Positions 5,815 to 10,654 of a stretch of DNA of 10,654 bases are shown piece after piece. The stretch is from Bacteroidales bacterium. Lineage in GTDB: Bacteria > Bacteroidota > Bacteroidia > Bacteroidales > UBA7960. The notes beneath the pieces were generated by a model that made no database searches, was not told the DNA's origin, and was given only the letters and a program-made list of their open reading frames with translations. Position 1 is the stretch's first letter. Every line of letters starts with the position of its first letter. A program made the translations under genes and the position numbers. The DNA lies in contig PWNY01000394.1 of assembly GCA_003557805.1 (NCBI GenBank), positions 1 to 10,654 on the forward strand, written 5' to 3'.

Positions 5815-7035
5815 ATGCACATTCTATGTATATCACTTACTGGCAATTCAAATGAAGGGGCTCGCACCGTTCAGTTCTCAAAAGTTGTAAGGTCAATTCA
5901 GATGCAGGGCAATACTGTTTCGGTGATTACCCTTCGCAACCAGCACCTCAAGGAAGTTGACCCGGGCAGTGGCACTTTCTGTTTTCTGCCTGGAGAACTT
6001 GACAACAGCAGCGGCATAACAGACAGGGCAAGGAAAAAACTCTGGAAGATAAAAGGACTTTTACACCACTTTGGGAGTCCTATTGTAAGGGAAGCGATCA
6101 GGGCGGCAGAAAGGATAATCAGGGGAAAAGGGGTTGACTGTATTTTTACCAGTTCGCACCCGGTTTTCTCCCATATGGTTGGTTTATATCTGAAGAGGCG
6201 TACAGGGCTGCCCTGGGTAGCATCCTTCAGTGACCCCCATCCCTCTGCAATGCTTCCAGAGCCCTATGGGGGCAGGTTTATGTCACCGATGGCACACCTG
6301 GAGAAATATTTTGTGAAAAAAGTGTTCAGGGCTTCCGATGCAGTTCATATGCCAACTGATGTATGCCTTGACATTGCAGGTTCTTTCATAAAAGTTGACA
6401 TAGAAGAAAAGGCTTTTGCCATACCCCCTGTAGGAGAAACCGACTATGGCACCAGGGAAAGGAGTTCCAATGGCTTTTTGGTTCACACAGGCAGGGCAAA
6501 GCGGCGGATAAGCGAAGATTTTCTCAGCGCTGTCAGGGAGTTCAGGGAAAGGCAGCCGGAAGAACTAAAAGGTTTGATATTTGTTGGCAGGTATGGAGAA
6601 AAGGTGCGGGACCTGGCACAAAAGCTAAGCATGGAGGATGATGTAAAGACCATTGAGCAGGTAACCCACGGTAAGGCACTGGGTTATATATCAGGGGGAA
6701 AGGCTGTTGCAATACTTGAGGCACCCATGAACCTTAGCCATGCCCTGCCCAGCAAGTTTGCAGAGGCCGCTTTTTCTGGTAAACCTATACTCGCGGTAAC
6801 TCCTGAAAAAAGCCCAGTAAGGAACTACCTTGAAAAATTTGGCGGTGGAGTTGCCGTGACCCATAATAAAGAGGATGTTATAAGGGGTCTTGAGATAATC
6901 TTCAGCAAAAAAGATGACAGCACTGCCAACGGCCTCCAGGCACAAAAGGACCTGGCCACCCAGTTCAGTTACAATACCGTGGGTGGAAAGTATCATAAAA
7001 TGTTCCACAAGGTTATCGGTAAATGTGCGGGCTGA
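5815..7035 (+). CDS. GT-B fold glycosyltransferase, GT4-like
   Basis: A 406-residue protein with no signal peptide, predicted to transfer a sugar from a nucleotide-sugar donor. The N-terminal Rossmann half starts MHILCISLTG and contains DCIFTSSHPVFSHMVGLYLK at 108-127 and LPWVASFSDPHP at 132-143. The latter matches the PWVADFRDPW region of GT4-type enzymes in polysaccharide and O-antigen clusters, with Ser-Phe-Ser-Asp in place of Asp-Phe-Arg-Asp. The C-terminal half starts near FLVHTGRAKR (221-230). It carries ALPSKFAEAAFSGKPILAV at 310-328, corresponding to the donor-binding P.K..EY.A.GKPI segment, with Glu317 in the position of the first EX7E glutamate. Acceptor and sugar cannot be told. 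It is transcribed divergently from the trp operon; no other glycan-assembly genes are in view, so its pathway is unknown. Confidence 0.8.
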   Translation: MHILCISLTGNSNEGARTVQFSKVVRSIQMQGNTVSVITLRNQHLKEVDPGSGTFCFLPGELDNSSGITDRARKKLWKIKGLLHHFGSPIVREAIRAAERIIRGKGVDCIFTSSHPVFSHMVGLYLKRRTGLPWVASFSDPHPSAMLPEPYGGRFMSPMAHLEKYFVKKVFRASDAVHMPTDVCLDIAGSFIKVDIEEKAFAIPPVGETDYGTRERSSNGFLVHTGRAKRRISEDFLSAVREFRERQPEELKGLIFVGRYGEKVRDLAQKLSMEDDVKTIEQVTHGKALGYISGGKAVAILEAPMNLSHALPSKFAEAAFSGKPILAVTPEKSPVRNYLEKFGGGVAVTHNKEDVIRGLEIIFSKKDDSTANGLQAQKDLATQFSYNTVGGKYHKMFHKVIGKCAG

Positions 7036-7036
7036 T

Positions 7037-7056
7037 GGTGGCACCCACCTTCTCTT
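7037..7056 (+). terminator. Weak terminator-like hairpin after the glycosyltransferase
   Basis: Just past the TGA stop, GGTGG and CCACC (7037-7041, 7045-7049) pair around a 3-base loop and are followed by the pyrimidine run TTCTCTT. The stem is short and the T-run is broken, so it is at best a weak terminator. Confidence 0.3.
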
Positions 7057-7143
7057 CTGGTTAAAATTCCCAGGGCTGATTTAGAGCATTTTGACAGCAA
7101 GCAGACAGGGCAAACCCTATTCTTACCATAAGTATGGCATATT

Positions 7144-7170
7144 ATAATACCTGTGAACAGGTGCTATTAT
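7144..7170. repeat. Interrupted inverted repeat in the 235-base gap before the DUF1080 gene
   Basis: ACCTG/CAGGT (7149-7153, 7158-7162) around TGAA is flanked by ATAAT and ATTAT (7144-7148, 7166-7170), with a 3-base bulge on the right side. It could be an operator or a terminator for the upstream gene. The rest of 7036-7270 shows no gene and no clear promoter for the gene at 7271. Confidence 0.35.
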
Positions 7171-7270
7171 TTTGCTGAAAAGTTTTTCCTGCTGGCCGAT
7201 TTTATGTAGTTTAGTCATGTGTTTATAAAACCTTACAGTTTAAGTATCATTTCAATAACCCTATATTATC

Positions 7271-8260
7271 ATGAAAATACTCGTTTGCGCAATTTTTATG
7301 CTTGCACTGGCTTTAGTGGGCCATACACCACTTATGGCACAGACATCACAGGATGGTTCTGAGGTAATTGGTAAATGGAACCTTACCGTTGTCATTGAAG
7401 ACAGGGAGCTGGAGGAACTCGGGCTTTTCCGGCATGGCCTTATGGATGATGACGGGTTCCCGGGCTGGCTTCAGGTAAGAAGGTCCGGCTTTTCAACCCT
7501 GATAGGTTATTATGTGGGGTATGAGGGAAGTGCCCGTCCCATATCAGAGGTTCACTACTCACCGGAGGAAGGCAGATACCATTTTACCATCCCCCCGCAA
7601 TGGATGGATATTGATGACATTTATTTTGAGTTTACCCTGGAGGATGATAAACTGTCGGGATATAAGATCCTTGACGGTCATACGCTTCACTGGACAGGGG
7701 TTAGGGCACCGGATCTGGCAAGGGAGGAGCCGCCTGTATGGGGGAGCCCCAAGAACTTGCTGGATGATAATATGTCCAGATGGATAATACCTGATAACAA
7801 CAGGTTCCGGATGGTTGACGGAGTCCTGGTAAATGAGGAGGTTGGTGGCAACCTTGTTACCAAGGAACGGTTCGAGGATTTTAAGCTCAGCGTGGAGTTC
7901 AGGTATCCCGAGGGCAGTAACAGCGGAGTATACCTTCGTGGCCGTTATGAGGTTCAGATCGAGGACAATTACGGCTGGGAGGTTGATGATCTTATAATTG
8001 GCGGTATTTACGGTTTCATTGAGCCTTCAGTCAATGCAGCAAGACCGGCAGGTGAGTGGCAGACATTCGAGGTAACGCTTGTAGGCCGTCATGTAACAGT
8101 TGTTCACAATGGTATAGAGGTTATTTCCAACAGGCCCATACCCGGAATTACCGGTGGTTCGCTTGACAGCAATGAAGGGGAGCCCGGACCGATAATGCTG
8201 CAGGGGGATCATGGCCCGGTTGAATTCCGTAAAATAGTCATCACCCCGGCGATCAACTGA
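7271..8260 (+). CDS. Secreted DUF1080 (3-keto-disaccharide hydrolase family) protein
   Basis: A 329-residue exported protein. Residues 1-23 form a Sec signal peptide (Lys2, hydrophobic core 4-17, then MAQ with likely cleavage before Gln24). Residues 31-148 are an all-beta N-terminal domain (GKWNLTV, GWLQVRRSGFSTLIGYYVG, FTIPPQW, GHTLHWTGVRAP), which I recall as a common N-terminal partner of DUF1080. Residues 157-329 match DUF1080 (PF06439), a concanavalin-like jelly roll: VDGVLVNEEVGGNLVTKERF, FKLSVEFRYPEGSNSGVYLR at 204-223, YEVQIEDN at 226-233, GEWQTFEVTL at 261-270 and GPVEFRKIVI at 315-324. Members are linked to cleavage of 3-keto-glycosides and to other glycan hydrolysis or binding; substrate is unknown here. 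The next gene starts 93 bases downstream on the same strand and is also exported, so they may be coexpressed. Confidence 0.85.
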   Translation: MKILVCAIFMLALALVGHTPLMAQTSQDGSEVIGKWNLTVVIEDRELEELGLFRHGLMDDDGFPGWLQVRRSGFSTLIGYYVGYEGSARPISEVHYSPEEGRYHFTIPPQWMDIDDIYFEFTLEDDKLSGYKILDGHTLHWTGVRAPDLAREEPPVWGSPKNLLDDNMSRWIIPDNNRFRMVDGVLVNEEVGGNLVTKERFEDFKLSVEFRYPEGSNSGVYLRGRYEVQIEDNYGWEVDDLIIGGIYGFIEPSVNAARPAGEWQTFEVTLVGRHVTVVHNGIEVISNRPIPGITGGSLDSNEGEPGPIMLQGDHGPVEFRKIVITPAIN

Positions 8261-8353
8261 CAGTGGACCCTGAGGGTTCTGCTACAGATCAACAAGTTAA
8301 GGCCATAAATGCGGTTAAAAAAAATAAAGTATAATCAATAATAATTTCTACCA

Positions 8354-10414
8354 ATGAACCTTCAAAAAGATTCCGTGACACTGTTTCCGGCAGGGCGATA
8401 TTATGTAAAGATTGCAGCCGCACTACTGGTTTTGCTTAGCTGTTCTGTTCAAAAGGCAGATGCTTGCCCTCAGGATGAGGAGATCACATTCATACATATT
8501 GGCGACACCCACTACAATACCCGGAGCGATGACTACCAGGAGCAGCGCGAAAGGTTCAGCCGTACAATTGAGATAATGAACAGAATACCGGGAACACCTT
8601 ATCCTGAAGAACTGGGAGGAAGTGTGGGCACACCCTTTGGTGTGTTTGTTGTAGGTGATCTTACAGAGTCCCGCCAGTCTGATTTTGATTCTTTTGTTGA
8701 GGACTGGGGGCTGAAGGGAGGTGATGGTCTTTTAGATTTTCCCGTATATGAAGGTGCAGGGAACCATGACGGGCCATCTTCCACGCACCCTGGTGGTTAT
8801 GTGCGCAGGGCAATCATTGAAAGAAACCCTGAACGCCCGCACCTGGCTAGCCTGTCAGAGAATGAACTTCATTATTCTCTTGACTATAAAGGGGTTCACT
8901 TTGTCCAGCTAAATGAGTATGCGGGACCGGAAAATGACATAAGGTACCCCGGTAACCCGGCATATAACAGAAAAGGCAGGGCATATGGAAACCCTGCCGA
9001 GTTGAGCCTCCAGTTCCTGGAAAAGACCTTGAGTGAAAATGTTGGCAACAGTGGCAGGCCGGTTGTTATTCTGCAGCACTATGGTTTTGATGGCTGGCCA
9101 CTCAGCCCCTGGGGCGATGAGCTTGCCTGGTGGACAGAGGAGCATGCCCTTAGGCTCTGGGAAACAATTGCTGGATATAATGTTATCGCTATCCTGGTGG
9201 GGCACGGGCACAACCACAGTATACTCGACTGGAATGGTATACCGGTTTTCCAGATGGACTCCTACAGGGGATTTGGGGTGTATCGCATCAGGGATGGTGA
9301 GTTGGTGAGGGTTGTGCGCAACCTGGAGGATGACAGCTGGGGAGAGGTCTCCAGGGGTTACAGCACAAGTGTTTTCGCCGGCCGGCCAGAGGAGCTTGTC
9401 CAGGGGCCCTATATGGTTTATCGTGATGATCCTTCTGAAATGACACTCCTTTGGAGGACCGACAGGGAGATGGAAGTTGAGCTGAGATGGGGAAGGACAG
9501 GTTTTCAGTTTGAGTCGGGAGAGAAACTTGCAAGCCCGGTGGATAATGAATATAATCTCTACAGGGCCGTGCTGACAGATCTTGACCCGAATGCAAGGTA
9601 CACCTATCAGTTAAAAATGGGTGAAAAATACGAGCTTGGAATGTTTTACAGCGCACCTGACCATAACGCAGACAGGGTAAAGTTCATGATTTACGGCTCT
9701 ACGGCTGCAGGGAAAACTGACCACGAAAGCATAAGCTCGGCCTTGTATGATAAAATTTTTGATGACCCTGCCTATCACTCATTTTTGCTGCATACCGGCA
9801 ACTGGGTACCCCGTGTTAGCAGCATAAGCAGCTGGGATGTGAACTATTTCTTTTACGGCAGTGAAAAACCCTATCCTGCCTATATCCATAAAAGGATGCC
9901 CGTGATGGGACCTGTCGGGCACGAAAGCGGCACCTCGCTTGCTGAAAAGCTGTTTCCCTATAATTATGCAGAGGGGCCATGGTATTCGTTCAGGTATGGG
10001 CCTGTCCATGTCACGGTGATTGATCCTTTTTCTGACCTGGAGGAAGGTTCGCCGCAATATGAATGGCTGGTAAATGACCTTGACAGTGCAGAAGCTCCAT
10101 GGAGCATTGTTGTTGCCGGCAGTGATCTGTCTGATGGTAAAGGGCACTCCGAAAGCACTCATGTATATGAAGCAGTCAGCCACATATGCGGGGAATACGG
10201 GGTTGACCTGTTGATAGGGAGAAGCAGTGAAGGATATTCAAGAGGAAGGGTTGGCAACACGGAATATGTGGGTATTGGTGCAGGGCAATATCTTCCCGGG
10301 CCTGGATCACACAGGATGTACTTTGCAACCGTGCAGGTGGAGGACGGAATACTCTCCCTCCAGGTCTTCAATGACAAAGGGGAGGCTGTACCCACACTAG
10401 AACTTAAAGAATAG
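8354..10414 (+). CDS. Exported metallophosphoesterase: active calcineurin-like domain, Fn3-like linker, degenerate second phosphatase domain
   Basis: A 686-residue protein. Residues 18-31 are hydrophobic and end in LLSC, a likely lipobox (Cys30), so it is probably an exported lipoprotein; a Sec type I site at ADA/C (38) is the alternative. Residues 43-312 are a calcineurin-like phosphoesterase with all metal motifs: GDTH (Asp51, His53), GDLTE (Asp102), GNHD (Asn137, His138), QHYG (His242) and GHGH (His284, His286). Residues 349-435 resemble the fibronectin-like N-terminal domain of purple acid phosphatases (GPYMVYRDDPSEMTLLWRTD, then LTDLDPNARYTYQLKMG). Residues 440-686 look like the phosphatase domain that normally follows, but the metal ligands are replaced: GST (448-450) for GD, TGNW (481-484) for a GD motif, GPVGHE (519-524) for GNHE, VAGS (587-590) where His is expected, and GRSSEGYSR (622-630) for GHVHxYER. 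The substrate is unknown. It follows the DUF1080 gene. Confidence 0.85.
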   Translation: MNLQKDSVTLFPAGRYYVKIAAALLVLLSCSVQKADACPQDEEITFIHIGDTHYNTRSDDYQEQRERFSRTIEIMNRIPGTPYPEELGGSVGTPFGVFVVGDLTESRQSDFDSFVEDWGLKGGDGLLDFPVYEGAGNHDGPSSTHPGGYVRRAIIERNPERPHLASLSENELHYSLDYKGVHFVQLNEYAGPENDIRYPGNPAYNRKGRAYGNPAELSLQFLEKTLSENVGNSGRPVVILQHYGFDGWPLSPWGDELAWWTEEHALRLWETIAGYNVIAILVGHGHNHSILDWNGIPVFQMDSYRGFGVYRIRDGELVRVVRNLEDDSWGEVSRGYSTSVFAGRPEELVQGPYMVYRDDPSEMTLLWRTDREMEVELRWGRTGFQFESGEKLASPVDNEYNLYRAVLTDLDPNARYTYQLKMGEKYELGMFYSAPDHNADRVKFMIYGSTAAGKTDHESISSALYDKIFDDPAYHSFLLHTGNWVPRVSSISSWDVNYFFYGSEKPYPAYIHKRMPVMGPVGHESGTSLAEKLFPYNYAEGPWYSFRYGPVHVTVIDPFSDLEEGSPQYEWLVNDLDSAEAPWSIVVAGSDLSDGKGHSESTHVYEAVSHICGEYGVDLLIGRSSEGYSRGRVGNTEYVGIGAGQYLPGPGSHRMYFATVQVEDGILSLQVFNDKGEAVPTLELKE

Positions 10415-10415
10415 G

Positions 10416-10437
10416 GTGCAGCATAATGCTGCGGCAC
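10416..10437. repeat. Hairpin just after the phosphoesterase stop codon
   Basis: GCAGCA and TGCTGC (10418-10423, 10427-10432) pair around TAA, and GTGC/GCAC (10416-10419, 10434-10437) offers a competing outer pairing. No T-run follows, so it is not a standard intrinsic terminator, though it may protect the 3' end. The rest of 10415-10654 has no supportable gene or promoter; it includes the 10-bp palindrome GTGTATACAC at 10627-10636. Confidence 0.4.
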
Positions 10438-10654
10438 ATGACCGGCAATGCCAGGTAAATTTTTGGCCGTTAAGGTATATAAGTAAGATGTCTGTAATTG
10501 CCTGAAAGACAAAAAACATAGGCCGTGCATAACCGGTGATATGCAAAAGCAAAAGAGTCTGGCACCTGCTTAATGGTGTACCCGGTTCGTTTTTGTGATA
10601 AATGTATAATTAAACAGGTCTATTTAGTGTATACACAACATATAAAAAATAACT

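Noticed and set aside
9779..10183. 134-codon minus-strand frame inside the phosphoesterase gene
   Set aside because: It lies fully antisense to a continuous 686-residue domain protein and has no recognisable motif.
10415..10654. Possible gene or promoter at the right edge
   Set aside because: No frame with coding character and no good TAnnTTTG box with a -33 partner were found; only a hairpin and a short palindrome are visible.
1..10654. CRISPR array, tRNA, rRNA, insertion sequence or defence system
   Set aside because: No regularly spaced repeats, tRNA-like folds, transposase motifs or defence-gene families were seen in the window.

Overview
The window looks like chromosomal DNA from a member of the Bacteroidota, probably Bacteroidales or Marinilabiliales-like. 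The Trp proteins closely match the Bacteroides type in wording (for example the FGGAYIPE start of TrpB and KHGNYGVSS in TrpD). The genes lack clear Shine-Dalgarno sequences. A TAnnTTTG-type -7 box sits upstream of the trp operon, and a DUF1080 glycan protein is nearby. The taxon is inferred from remembered family sequences, not from a search.

Bases 1-5401 (minus strand) are a tryptophan biosynthesis operon in the order trpE, trpG, trpD, trpC, trpF-trpB. Neighbours from trpE to trpC overlap by 4, 4 and 1 bases. No stop codon separates trpF from trpB: one open frame runs from 1584 past the window edge, encoding a PRA isomerase fused to the tryptophan synthase beta chain. TrpB is cut by the edge, and trpA would be expected just beyond it but is not visible. 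Together the genes convert chorismate to tryptophan.

Bases 5402-5814 lie between the divergent trp operon and a plus-strand glycosyltransferase gene. The trp side holds a complete, textbook-like ribosome-mediated attenuator. It has a Bacteroidota-type promoter, a 26-residue leader peptide with three consecutive Trp codons, an 11-bp perfect antiterminator pairing, and a 9-bp terminator hairpin followed by eight U. A second very short ORF overlaps the leader start. The rest of the gap is AT-rich and contains a perfect 14-bp tandem repeat.

Bases 5815-10414 (plus strand) hold three genes with no metabolic link to tryptophan: a GT-B (GT4-like) glycosyltransferase, a secreted DUF1080 (3-keto-disaccharide hydrolase family) protein, and a 686-residue exported metallophosphoesterase. 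The last has an intact N-terminal calcineurin-like site, a fibronectin-like linker domain, and a C-terminal purple-acid-phosphatase-like domain whose metal-binding motifs all appear degenerate. Bases 10415-10654 hold a small hairpin and no supportable gene.

The most interesting items are the trp attenuator, the TrpF-TrpB fusion and the tandem active/pseudo phosphoesterase.
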